A DNA stretch of 64,000 bases from Lycorma delicatula (taxonomy: Eukaryota; Arthropoda; Insecta; Hemiptera; Fulgoridae): NCBI RefSeq assembly GCF_047948215.1, contig NC_134462.1:121170937-121234936 (forward strand), read 5' to 3'. Shown here one piece after another: positions 35,003-46,639 of the stretch. Numbering within the stretch: the first letter of the stretch is position 1; each line of letters starts with the position of its first letter. The position numbers and the translations under genes were made by a program. The notes under the pieces are model-generated. The model was not told the origin of the DNA, did no database searches, and was given only the letters and a program-made list of their open reading frames with translations.

Positions 35003-35015
35003 TTGATTTTCATGG

Positions 35016-35880
35016 CATTTCTCCCGCCACCATCCCATTCGGTCGCCCTAAAGTATTAGACTGAATGTTGTGCCACAAAGGCTACTGGGCCTTGAAACAG
35101 TTTAGCGACCAGTGTCTTAACTAGCTTCTAGAGCTAACTTAATTGCGTGAGCGAACTAAGCACGGTGCCACACACCACGTGATTCGTGTCCCACATCTCA
35201 CTTGTCGTATATTCTAAAACGGGTAGGCGCATCCCGTCAACTACTAAAATATATATGACATTTAATAAATTAAATTTATCTCGTCAAGACAGCAATTCGC
35301 TGCCACGCCGAGGTCGCTGAATGCCACAAGTACCTGTCCACCAATATTAAAGCCTTTGGAATTTTAATCGGCTGATGGCCAGCCATAACTCTCGGGTAGC
35401 TTCCTACAGCAGCGAGGTAGGAGTCTTTCCCTTAAATAAATTACTGATGCCGGTTGAACAAAGCAACGGCATCAAGGAATACCCACACAGTCCGACAGTG
35501 CAACTCACGCCACATTGACTCGCCGCTTATGAATGGCCAATTTTCCCCTTGACGTGTAAGTTCTAGGGTGGTCTGAGTTTTGGCCCCCCCAAGAGCTGGC
35601 CAGTCGAACATCATATGTTCGTTCGACTGGACCTCCCCACAGACCCACAGCTCATCAGCTGCCAGGCGGAACCGAAACAAACATTGGTTCAAGTTCGCAT
35701 GGTTGGAGAACATCTGGTCCGTCAGCAGCTAAGTAAGATTAAAATCCATGGAGCCCTGGGCCAGACCATCTTCCAACATCAACCTGTAGGTCCATCGCCC
35801 CTTCGCACAACAGTCCCACCTCCCCTGCCAGATCCTTAACATTTCCTCAAATGAAAACTAAATCGGTAGGATTGCAGAAA
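35016..35880 (-). pseudogene. R1-type LINE 3' end (same family as 3.3-5.5 kb), antisense
   Basis: On the minus strand the C-terminal domain reads FSNHANLNQCLFRFRLAADE and LWVCGEVQSNEHMMFDWP, nearly the same as at 4787-4900 in the sense copy. In-frame coding continues to about 35441. The 3' UTR follows to about 35016, sharing GCAGCGAATTGCTG, TTGACGGGATGCGCCTACCC and GGGCGACCGAATGGGATGG with the other two copies. The last bases of this element are where the second LINE inserted. The left boundary, near 35840-35880, is uncertain. Confidence 0.82.
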
Positions 35881-38105
35881 GTAAAACAAGGTTCCTCCGG
35901 TCTGTACAAGGGAAGATCGATTGTGTAGTGATTTTGGAGGAAATTACAGTCGAGTCCGTATATCGTTTAATAACAGAATGAAAGAGCGTTGGAAACAACG
36001 TGCTGGAAAATGGACTACTAGATTTAATGAAGCAATAAGGTTTTACCGTCTGCTGGAGAGAAAAAGTGTGGGAAGTCAACAAAGCCGATGAGATACTCTT
36101 TGGATGAATTCTTTAATCCACGAAGGTTGACGACGAAAAATAGATATTGAGAACCGGCGTCTATAATATAGATAATGGTTTTTCATGGTAATTATTAACA
36201 TAAAAATTATTTTATTAAATTCTTTTTATTTTCAGTTTCTTTGTTAAGTCTATAAAAAGCCAATGCGATTGGATAGCTTGCAGGAACTTTACGGCTACCC
36301 TTGGGGGAAGAATCTTTGGCTAGAGAATTAAATTTAGCTATGTTTCTGCGGTATATTCGTTTATATGTGTATACGTTTATTTGAATTAAGTGGGTTATAG
36401 AAACATAAAATTGATGATAGTAATAATAATAATAGAAATAATTGACTTAGTCTACTAAGGTTATAAAATAAAAGATTATATATTACTAATGCACAAGTTT
36501 TCATCAACGAGTAAATTATTTATGCAGGCCTACGTAATATCAAGTTATATAGCTTCCGTTGTTAAGAACATTAGTCTGGTTTACAGATTCTGTCGATTGC
36601 CGATTTACATCGTGTAATTTAATTTTTTTAGTGTTTTTTTTTTTCTTAAACGCTTTTGATTTTTCTTTTTTATATTTGATTACGATACTTTTATCTCTGT
36701 TGTAGACCTTTTTCCCCTTAAGTACAAGTTTGTCTTCGATTTATCGATAATAGTTTACATTTTCTGTCGTCTAATAAAGATAAATAAATTATTACTCTTT
36801 TAAATTATAAATATACGCTCAGTTTATTCTATCTACAAACCTTGCTGACGTACGTGTGAGGTAATCCTGGTTAATATTAGTGTGTTCTAACTTAAATTGT
36901 AGTAATAAATCAATTATTAGTAATGCACGCTCCTTACTTTAAGGAACCCTTCCTTAAGGGACATGAAGGGGCTATTAAACGTAGTTTTATCCGGTAAATC
37001 GCTTTTATATTACCTAGGCTTGGTATAAACCTTACGTATACGGGAGTAAAATTTACATTATCTATGAAATTGATTATGTATCATCTCGAAATCACAGGGA
37101 ATTAATGCAAATTGAATAAAATTTAATTCATTACATCATCTTTTAATAAATTCCGTTTTCTTCTTTGTCTGCTTATGTTCTTCTTTCGACAGGTTTCACC
37201 TGATTGATATCTGCTTTTCTCTTAACTGGAGATTCATTCCTTTCTAATGTGAAAAAACTTCCCAGTCCTCTTCTTCTTCCACTCATTTCTTTCATTTTTT
37301 CTGTATAATCTATCGTTGAAGATAATCTGTACGTAGATAGTGCCCCGATGAAGATATTTCTTCTACCTTATAATCTTCATTAGAATCTTCCTCTTAATGC
37401 TTCTTCATTTCTTTTTTTTAACTATCCGTCATTATTCTGAATCTTAAGTAATATTCAAATATTTCTTTTTTAACCTTCTTATGTTTTTAAAAGCTCTTTT
37501 CTCCAAACATATTTCTAAGATACTTCCTAAGAGATACTTATTAGTTTGTTATTGTATTTTTATTTATATATTATTATGAGAAATTTGTGTTCCTTTTTGT
37601 TATAGTAAGTAGACCTAATATATAAAGTGAGATAATTTACAGGCGAATGCCATGTTTAGTGAAAAGTCTACTGGACCGGTTCAGTTTCAGAAAACGTACG
37701 GGTTCAAAACAGGACAACCTGGTATTTTCTTTTGAAATATTCTAGAATACGGTCATAAGAAGAACCACCTGTATGATTTCAGAAGAAATTTGATTATCTA
37801 CAATAAAATGGAATAATTATAACTTTAAAAGAGACCGGATATAAATATTATGAAATAATATTTACACCGTTTGCGCAAGAGTCGGTTAGCAGAGTTAAGA
37901 ATAGAAGATGAAAAAAGGCAGACGCTGTTCTTATAAAAAAAATCATACTTGTAAATAGAGGAACCAATCGGAGGACAAATTTTTCAGCGGAATAATTATT
38001 TAAGGGAAAAGGATAATAACGGTTCGTTTGTAATTTATATTGTTTTCGTAAGGAATTAGAGAAATTTTAAACAGTTTGAATTAATCGCTTAAGAAAAATT
38101 GGAAA
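35881..38105. other. AT-rich non-coding stretch
   Basis: I see no gene and no clear repeat boundary. A T/C-rich section with TTCTTC runs lies at about 37140-37500. Confidence 0.4.
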
Positions 38106-38109
38106 TTAA

Positions 38110-38560
38110 AGAGTCGAATGTTTTAAATTGTGACTAAAAACATATAATGGGGGAATTACTGCTGAACGTTGTGGAACTATGTTACCGAAGTTGTAAAAGT
38201 TCAATGGATAGGCGTAGTAATATTGAGATTAAAAGCAGATCGATAAAAGCATGGAGATAATTCGTGCAAAAACAGCCTCCTAATGTCAGATATGGATCTA
38301 TGAATTATGAAGAAATTCCTGAAAATATTTATGTTGAATATAACGCTTTATGGTAGCGATATTGCCAGTCAAAAGGAAAAACGGAAAAGGGAAAGAATCG
38401 TTTCTCGAAGGAAGCCTTTGAAATGGAGGGTTACAGGAGAATTTTAGGAAAATAAGGTGGGTTATTAAAATTCGTAATGAAAAGTTAAGACAAATAGGTG
38501 AAAAGAGAAATTTTTAGCCGACTCTGGTTAATGGGTCTTATATTATGAAATCTATATTTA
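38110..38560 (+). pseudogene. RTE-type LINE C-terminal remnant
   Basis: The region near 38405-38500 reads SKEAFEMEGYRRIL and then, out of frame, WVIKIRNEKLRQIGEKR. This matches the conserved RTE/CR1-like block normally of the form LEAFEMWCYRR.L.I.W...V.NE..L..IGEKR. Upstream sequence is frameshifted and not assignable with confidence. It probably belongs with the next feature, from the same or a nearby insertion. Confidence 0.65.
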
Positions 38561-38689
38561 ATTAACTTGTCGTAATTAAATGCGTGAATGGTGAAAACCG
38601 TAAACTAAATTTAAATTTTGATAGATTTAAATAAATTTATCTAATTTAAGTAAATTAGATAACTGAGGGCTTGGGATGTAGTAATGTTT

Positions 38690-39440
38690 AGGTAAAATAA
38701 TTGTGAACCCGCACATAAAATACTATAAAATAGCATCAAAAGTAGAGTATGTCAAGAAAACCGATTGAAAGGCGGTGTAGTAAGCTGTGCGAAGGAGTTA
38801 AGGTATTTGGGATCAGCATTCAGTAATAAAATGATGTGTGATGCGGATGTTACAAATAGGTCAAATAAAGAGAATCGAGCCACTCAGTATCTGAACGAAT
38901 AAAGGTGAACTAAAGGAATAAGAAGCAGTACTAAAAAGAGGATTTATCAAAATATGGTCGAGGGTATAACTCGAAATAAAATACATATCTTTACGATTCG
39001 GACACTTGGAGCCTGGCCAAGAATAATGTATTAAAAGAGACTGAGATTTGAAACGAATGCCTTTGTAGAAATAACAAGATTTCTCAATAGCAGCGTATTC
39101 GCAATAAGATTTCTAGGCAGCGGATATACATATGCTATTGACGAATTTATCGATAGAGTTTAGAAGAGACGGTTTAATCGGTATAGACGTGCAGCTGGTA
39201 CCATTTACGAGATAACTGCGAAAGGCATGAAAATGGGTTCCGCCCGAGAGAAAGAAATGAGCTGGTAGATCGCGAACATGGATTTATGAAAGTAGGGAAG
39301 TTAATGAGAAGTCGAGATTTCACGGAAGAGGATGTTTTTGATAAAGAATTGCGAAACGTGGCTTTGGCTATAAAAAAAACGGCAACAAATAAGTAAAGAA
39401 CGAAACCAGCCGAGATCATAACGACTGTTATTCATTAATA
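38690..39440 (+). pseudogene. RTE-type LINE RT thumb remnant
   Basis: FRYLGSAFSNKM-like coding near 38795-38835 (the K/RYLG block after the RT palm), then YDSDTWSLAKNN near 38993-39030, corresponds to the family's YG.E.W.L motif. Later pieces in other frames resemble EDVFDKELRNVALAIKK. Many stops and frameshifts are present. The thumb block lies downstream of the C-terminal block at 38.4 kb, so the two are not collinear. Two separate insertions or a rearrangement are implied. Confidence 0.6.
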
Positions 39441-39640
39441 AGAGTAGTTTCCCTCGGATTTTTGTTTTTCTTCACGGTTTGAGATCCCTTCGGTCCAAAA
39501 AATACTACTATCTTTTGTTTAAAAAAAAACTCCGTATTTATAAGTTTGATTATATTCCTTTATATCTCGCGAATAGTTAAACGTAGAATCTTTCTTTTTT
39601 TTATGGAAGATCGGGCATCAACGGCTGTGGGTCAGTAGTC

Positions 39641-39749
39641 CGGTGGAAATGGGTAGCGTGTGAAAAGATGCCGTGCCTGACCGGGATTCGAACCCGGAGA
39701 CCTGTGCATGAAACGATGAGACGCTACCTACTTAGCCACGGAGTCAGTC
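39641..39749 (-). repeat. tRNA-derived SINE, family A, antisense, well preserved
   Basis: The minus strand reads ACTCCGTGGCTAAGTAGGTA (box A), CCGGGTTCGAATCCCGGTCA (a perfect box B inside a T-arm-like stem), and GGCATCTTTTCACACGCTAC. The T-stem pairing is intact, so tRNA finders may flag it as a tRNA pseudogene. The tail shared with other copies shows it is a SINE. Confidence 0.78.
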
Positions 39750-40137
39750 GCATAGAATCTTCAAGTTTATTCAGTAATTTTTTTGTCTGTTTTAACCGTA
39801 ATGACGTTGGAAAATGTTTTGAAGAACATTTTTAACAGGTTCCTCATTCCCAATATTTTAAATTTTAACCTCTTGACTCGAAAGTTTCATATTATTATTC
39901 TCGGAACGAGGCGTTATTTTTTTTTCTCCGGTCGGGAAAAAATCGTATTTATTAAAGGATTACAAGGATCCTTTGATAAAATGGACTATATACCACACTC
40001 TAAAAATATAAATTTTTTAGAACAAATTTTCTTTTTCAGAACTGTGTCAAACCGTAAATTATTTTTTCCTAAACGATTTACAATTTGGATACGAGTAGTT
40101 TACTACTTTTAATGTGTTATTTATTTTTTTTTTTAAG

Positions 40138-40362
40138 TTAATTTTTAGGATTAAAGTATCAAATTTTTTCGTCTACTTCCTATCTTAAGTAAAAAATAAA
40201 ACTTGAACGGGGAGTAACGGGTGTATTCCAGTTTTCAAAAATAATCTGCTCTTGTTTTTTTTATTTAATGCGACAGCTTTAAATTAAGAATTTGAAAAAA
40301 CCTGACAACAAAGTTGCTCTAACTTTACTGGAATTGTTTATTTATTCTTATATAGTAGACAA
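40138..40362 (+). repeat. dispersed repeat of about 215 bp, copy 2
   Basis: Partner of 29512-29727 (GGTGTATTCCAGTTTTCAAA, ATTTAATGCGACAGCTTTAA). Divergence is moderate with small indels, so both are old copies of the same unnamed sequence. Confidence 0.65.
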
Positions 40363-41430
40363 AAGTTTTTTCATACGTGAAAACAGCTTAAAAATTTTTT
40401 ATTTTTTCTGTTCCCTACCCCCCAAATCACCTCTCCAGGAAAAGTTTTGATTTTTTTTCCATTTTTCTTTTTTTGGTGGTGGGGTGAATTGTAATGAAAT
40501 TTTATTGTAATATTATCGAAGTTTAAATAAACAAACAACTAGTTTACGCGTTTTAACATGTTGCAGATTAATTTTTTATAATGCTTCAAATTAAATAGTT
40601 ACTAAATCGTCTAAAGCGATGTAATTTAAGAAGTTTTAGAATAAATTGGTAGTGTTTTTAGCAATTCGATCGAAATATTTTTTTTATTTAAAAAATAATT
40701 TTAAATTCGTGATAACTTTTTAAATTATTAAAAGACGATAGGTACAATCTATTAGTAACAACAATAATAATTTTTAATTAAAGGATTAAATTAGAAAATA
40801 ATATAAATGCTAGAAAATTCAGTAACCTCCTTTCCGATTTAATTTTATTTATACAATCTAATTGTGGTTTATGAAATACGAAGTAAATTAATAACGAATG
40901 GTGAAGATATAATGTCGACAAAATTTTTTTTTTAAGTGCAGGTAATGTTAATGAAGTACAATATTTATAGCTTAGAAAACCGGTATTCTACTAATAATAT
41001 GAAAGTTTATATATTGCGATCGTAAGAAAGCTATATAAATTTTTATTTTTGTATTTTTTATTAATGCGTTGTAACTTTTATAGCGATCGGCGAACATTAA
41101 AAAGTCAGAACAGAGTTTAGTAAATTTTTACTGCGGTAGAAAATTTGTTAGTTCATCTGGAAAGAGGTGGAGGATGTGACAAATGTACATACTGTCCCAC
41201 CGCCCTGTTGTAATTAGAAGGACATTGTACTCGTCACGTCATTCCCCACGTTTTGCTTCTCTTCTAGCCATGTAAATATTTATTTCACCTACACATGCAC
41301 TTACACACGCGATTAAATAGACCACACCCGCGCGCGCTTGCGTGTGTGTGTTTTAAGCGTTCTATTAAAAATGTTTATTTCTAAAAAAATAAAAACAATC
41401 GTTCACTTCTATCGAATTTTCTTTCTTTTC

Positions 41431-41592
41431 TGACTAGCCTCCGGAGCCATCGTAAGGATGAATGACGATGATATGTATGAATGTAAACGGAGCGTAGTCT
41501 CGTACAGTCTCAGGTCGACCGTTCCTGAGATGTGTGGTTAATTGAAACAAACCATTCTCCTAGATCTGCGATCTAGTATTCAAACGTCTATC
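41431..41592 (-). repeat. SINE family B, antisense, truncated
   Basis: The minus strand gives ATTAACCACACATCTCAGGA, CGGTCGACCTGAGACTGTAC, and ends CCGGAGGCTAGTCAGAAAAG. It matches the copies at 25.8 and 49.9 kb. The tRNA head is missing. Confidence 0.72.
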
Positions 41593-42117
41593 GAACTAGA
41601 TATCCGAATTATATTTTACCGCAATACTTTGGCGTATTAAAAGCGGTTTATTAATACGCTTTTGTTGCCATTTTTAATAAATCGTTTTCCCATTTATAAG
41701 TTCTTCTCGTCAATTAGTTTAAAATAAATTTATACGATTTTATTTTACGGAAAAATATCACTTTGTCGATGAGTTTTTAAACATTAAAAGAAAGAAATAA
41801 TAATTTAATTTAAAAAAACTTCAAGGATCTCGTTTTAACTTGTACATAAGTTCATCATCAAATAAGTCTTATTAACATTTTCTGCACCGTTATTTATTTT
41901 CTAGTTATTTTACTTATTTAATATTTTTACGTATTATTTTATGTATTTCTATTTTTAATTATTGATATAAGCTTTTTAACAGCTTCCACTGTTTCCTTTG
42001 ATTCATCCAGGCAAATGCACGGGCAGTTGCAATTTTTATCTGTGGAATAACTTCCGCTTCATTCTAAACTGAATTAATTATGTATTATTATGTACCGATT
42101 AGTGTAAAATATTTATT

Positions 42118-42680
42118 TACTAGCCTAATATTTAGCCTAACCTAGACCCCCAGGTTCAGGCGAACCCCAAAACCGACCCCAGGGCGCGCAGCGCTCCTCG
42201 TTCCCTCAGAATTTGTTTCGGTCGCCACTCCTGTTTAATCAGAGGACTTTCCTCCCTGGACCCTCCGCAGTGTTCGTTACCCTCGCAGTTGAGAGAATAA
42301 TAATGATAAATAACAATTAAATTATTCTGGCTTTGTAGAAACCCGAAAAAGAAACTAGATTAGAAAAAACAGAGTAGTAGTAATTGCTATAACTAAAGTA
42401 CACACACCTTTGGGGAGAAAAAATTAATAACTTATTTCCGTTGTTTTGGTGACAGAAATATAAAAATGAAATAAAACTATTAAAATATTTCTTTCCTCTA
42501 ATGAATATCTGTAATCGACAATTCCCCCCCCCCCCCACCAAGGAGGTTAGGGCCTCGGTCTACGGCTTAAAACCTTCCCTGGGATAACAAGTAATGTATA
42601 CTACAAATTTGAAAGCAGTCGGTCGATTGATTCTCGCATGATGCGAAAACAAACAGATGATGTATAAACAAACCTTCGGC
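42118..42680 (+). mobile_element. 'ACTAG-head' element, copy 2
   Basis: It starts TACTAGCCTAATATTTAGCC. A GC-rich block follows (CCTCGTTCCCTCAGAATTTG to CCTCCCTGGACCCTCCGCAG), aligning with 63270-63400, including the AATAATAAKGATAAATAA run after it. The tail near 42600-42680 contains GTCGGTCGATTGATTCTCGC and AAACAAACAGATGATGTA. A 13-C homopolymer at 42524-42536 lies inside. Confidence 0.55.
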
Positions 42681-42825
42681 TTTACGTTTAAAAAGTTAAT
42701 AATTTTTTTAAATATGACAAAATTGATAGGCCGATAACCTAGATTAATAGGTACGAATGTTTCTCATCGAGAAAGGTAACGATTATTATCCGATAACTCT
42801 TAATCGATGGTAGTTCTTTATTTCT

Positions 42826-42981
42826 GCCGGCCTACGTGGCACGAGTGGTAACGTCTCGGCCTTTCATCCAAAGGTCCCGGGTTGGTATCCCGGTCAGGGA
42901 TGGCATTTTCACGGGATTGACATTCATCTCATCCTCTGAAGCAGTACCTAACGGTGGTCCCGGAAGTTAAAAAAAAGAAAA
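42826..42981 (+). repeat. tRNA-derived SINE, family A, near full length
   Basis: The head GCCGGCCTACGTGGCACGAG carries box A. CGGGTTGGTATCCCGGTCAG is box B with two changes. The body runs to CTAACGGTGGTCCCGGAAGT and an A-rich tail. It aligns end to end with the copy at 54.6 kb. No clean target duplication was found. Confidence 0.8.
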
Positions 42982-44560
42982 CACCTTTTATTTAAATTGA
43001 ATTAAACAACTTTCATCATTTATATATTACAACACTATTTAATTGTTTAGTGTCATTTTTTTTATTTTTTATTAAGAGTTGGTATGTCATATCTGTTTTT
43101 AATTTATTATTGATGTAAAAAAATTTGAAGATTTAAATAATTTTAGAATTTTTATTAGGTATTTTTGAAGTCAGTTTTTTTAAGACAGTTAGTTAAAACA
43201 AATAAATAAAAGGTGTTTATCACAATGTTTTCATTGAATCTTACTAATATACAAACTACTGAAATAAATTTAAAAAATTAAAAAAAAAATTTACTAAATG
43301 TTTTTGAAAATGAATTAAATCGTACGCGAGTTATAAAGGGGTATCCTTTGAAAATATTTGTTAAGTACTTACTGTTTTAGTCCTTAACAAACACATTCAT
43401 GAACGCGTAAATTGCTAACCGCATATTTATTGAGCGATCTCATAATGACAAGACGTAAAAAACTTCTGATGATGTACGATTTGAAAAACCGATACCTTTT
43501 AAATAAAAAATGGCCGGTTTTATTTTAGTCTTCAGGATCTAATATTAAAAAGTTTTTAATAGTCGACTAAAATTATTATTAATTTTTTTTTTTTACCTAA
43601 AATTCTAAAAACTCCATGAAGAAAACGGATTTTTTTTTGTATTAGTTCGTCGTTTCTTGTATATATGAATCGATTAAGTTTGAGTAAATAAATATAATAA
43701 AAACCAGACTGTGAACCGACTTAAAAAGTTAATTTAAACTACATTCAAATTTAAGAAAAATCAAAATTTAAAGCGCAAAGCTGGATTTACTCTAAATACA
43801 AATCGTAGAAAAGAGGCTAGTTTGAAAGTTTCTTAAGTATATTTGAAGGAAGCACACTCCGCAACCGTAGAACCAAGAAATGCTTTTAACAGTTGCTACG
43901 ATCCGTATACGGGTCTTGACTATAAACCTTTCCTTACAACTCTAATCTACATCGACTACATACCGATTTCATTTTTAGATTTAAAGATAACTTTACATAG
44001 AAGATAACTTTACGTAGAATTTCATAAATGTTTTATTTGTTTATACCTTGAATATTTTCTTATTATATTTTAATTATTTATAAAATGTATTTTTATTTCG
44101 ACAAAAATTGTAATTTAAATTTTAAGTTCTATTTTATTTTATATATTATTACAAAAATTAATTAGTATAATAACAAATAAATTGATTCTGTAAATTAAAA
44201 AATTATCCTCACATGTATCCCAAAACCTAGGACTTTCATACGATGTAAATGAATACTTTATTATTATGTTAATCTGTAAAATAATAAAATTACATAGATA
44301 ATTCGGGAATGGATAAACAAGTAAATTGGTTTGGTTGACATATACCTGTCCTTATCTGTCATTGACCAGATTTCCATTGTTTAAATAAAGCTTAAATGTA
44401 ATGTAAACGCGTACTTCTATACAAAAGTTTAAAAAATTATTTTACATATGTAAAATGGAAATCGAAAAAATAAAAATATTTTATTATATATATATATTTT
44501 TTTTTTTGCTTGATGATCTCGCCAGATAAGCTTAAAACTTGTCGGTGAGATATTAAAATT
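42982..44560. other. AT-rich non-coding stretch
   Basis: Nothing recognisable as a gene or repeat was seen; long A/T runs dominate. Confidence 0.4.
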
Positions 44561-44565
44561 AAATT

Positions 44566-44662
44566 TTGTAGCTTATGGAAAATGTGATGTCTAACCGAAA
44601 TTCGAACCCGGGATTCCCGAATGAAAGAACTATTTTGACGCTAACACTCCGCCGTGGAGATG
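44566..44662 (-). repeat. tRNA-derived SINE, family A, antisense
   Basis: The minus strand reads ATCTCCACGGCGGAGTGTTA (box A altered), CCCGGGTTCGAATTTCGGTT (box B GGTTCGAATTT) and GACATCACATTTTCCATAAG. The head and tail fit family A. Confidence 0.7.
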
Positions 44663-45359
44663 GCACTAGCGAAATTTTTATTAATATAAAAATTTGTTTA
44701 TTCTGATTTTTTTCAAAAACGCAGCTTTACTGTACATTTCAATATAAAACCTTGACGGACTCCCCCAGCACCAAACACTGAACCAATTTCCCAGATTTTC
44801 TTTAAATGAAAGCTTATGATCTGTAGATATACCATCGACAGTAGCCTGTTCTCCTCCGCCCGCATGGATATCTCAGCACTTTTATATTATTCTTTTGTTA
44901 TATGCTGATTAATTAGAATATTAAGATATTTTACGAGTATTAAAAAAAACTTTTAACGCTAGGAAAGTGTAAAAATTATACAAAATGATTCAGGAGGTAA
45001 ATAAATTGGGAACCGATTCTAAATCTTGAAGTAGTTGAAAAGTGCATCGATGTCAATAATGGGATTTTTGCAGTAAAAACCACATATAGTTTTTTTTTTA
45101 ATCATGTTAATTTTTAAAGGTCTAATTTTATTTAGCTGTTTTTAATTTTTACAAATTCATAACCTTTTTTTTACAACCGTTATTACATCAATTTTCTCAA
45201 CATTTAATTTTCTACAAATTTTGTTGATAATATTTACGCGTTTTTTATTTAGCAAAGTTATTATACACACTTAAACCTAAAAAAAAACGTGTTTTTCGAC
45301 ATCGAAATTTTCTGTTTTACATTGGATATCCTGAAAACTACAGGAGATACAGTTCTGGG

Positions 45360-45657
45360 ACCTGTTTTATTCGATTTTTTCAGATCAAAAAATATAAGAA
45401 ACAGTCAAGTTTACTCCTTATATAACGCCAAAAAAAATCCAGTATGACCTGATTTCACAGGGGGAATTGAAACCCGGGCGAAATGTTTTGCTAAAATTAC
45501 TTTCTGGGCGTTAAATCAATTCAATCGTAAGAAGATTGACCATCCTATCAGGTTGTCATGGGAAGAATCAACCTCAGCCCAGTTTAAGAAGATTTTTTTG
45601 AATTCATAGTAATATTGGGGTAGGGTGAAGGAAAAACCTGAGCGAAGCCGGATAGCA
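45360..45657 (-). mobile_element. 'ACTAG-head' element, copy 3, antisense
   Basis: The right end, read inward on the minus strand, is TTAGTTGCTATCCGGCTTCG followed by CTCAGGTTTTTCCTTCACCC, a variant of the family's head. The left limit is not visible. No coding sequence. Confidence 0.5.
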
Positions 45658-46409
45658 ACTAATTTTACTTGAAAAATGTTGTTAATTTTTTTAAAATTAA
45701 GTCTACATTAGTATGTAAATGTAGTATACACGTGATAAAATAAAAATTTTAAATTACTAAGTAAATATAATAAATTAAAAAAGCAATTTAAATGTCATTA
45801 ATTAAATTTACAAGCAGATATTTGTACTCGTTAAAGGAAATTCAGAGAGTTCAAGATCTATTTGAATCATTTTTTTTGTATGTACCTGTAAAAGAAAATT
45901 GTTTAATTTTACTTTAAATAAATTAATACGAAGATCAGCGAATTAAATGGTTCGGTAATCTACTTTATTTTTTTTATTTTTGGTAATAAGGACCTTCTCA
46001 TAAGCCAAAGGTATTAGTATTTAGTTTTACAAAAACAGTTTTGTTTAGTAGAGTTTTTGTAAGGTACTCTGCGCTTAGGCAGGTATTTTAAAAATTTTTT
46101 TTATATGTTTTGGATATATTTTTTCTGTTGATCCTTTTTTTATTATCTACTAATATATTTTAACAAAATAAATTAAATATGTTATTTAATTTTCAAAAAA
46201 TTATTTAAATAATCACAAATGTTTCGATACACAGTACCTTTCTGAGGTGATAAAACAGATTATTAAAGAAAGGCTTATATGCACCGAAAAAGATAAATAC
46301 AAAAAATAACCAAAAGGGATAAAATGCACAAAAATCAAAAGCAACAATAGGAAGTGTACACCTGTGTCAGTAGTTTATAAAATATTAATTAGTAGTACAT
46401 AATTATTAG

Positions 46410-46597
46410 GCTAGAATAATAGTCAATGAATTATGGTCATCGGATGTTGAATCGAAGTAAATCGTGAACCTCCTGTTCCCAGTAGGTTCCTCATCCCGCC
46501 AGAGTATCCTGAACCTGTCCTCAACTACATCCTCGGGCCTCACTCCAGCCGGGCTCGCCACGTAGCCGAAGGTCACTAAAACCACGTGTTATGTCGT
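46410..46597 (-). pseudogene. unidentified GC-rich open frame fused to a mariner break point
   Basis: On the minus strand, after a TAA, 62 codons stay open without an ATG. The frame includes TFGYVASPAGVRPEDVVEDR and FRILWRDEEPTGNRRFTIYF. Its GC content and codon-like texture contrast with the surroundings, so it looks like a real protein fragment, from a transposon or a host exon. I do not recognise the family. A possible acceptor (GGTTTTAG) precedes it but no convincing donor was found. It ends at the junction with the mariner remnant. Confidence 0.4.
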
Positions 46598-46639
46598 TAA
46601 TTGTGGACTAACTTATGTTAGCATAAGTTAGAAGCTAAC

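Larger units (their letters stand above)
34128..35015 (-). mobile_element. 5'-truncated LINE insertion with 13-bp target-site duplication
   Basis: The segment is bounded by exact copies of TTGATTTTCATGG at 34128-34140 and 35003-35015. On the minus strand it starts inside the C-terminal part of a LINE ORF2, continues into a 3' UTR, and ends in a 14-A tail (T-run 34142-34155) next to the duplication. These are hallmarks of target-primed reverse transcription with 5' truncation. It landed at the 3' end of the LINE at 35016-35880. The reading frame is less decayed than that of its host LINE, consistent with a later arrival. Confidence 0.9.

Noticed and set aside
39641..39749. Candidate tRNA gene with intact T-arm
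   Set aside because: It carries the tail shared with seven other dispersed copies, so it is a SINE.
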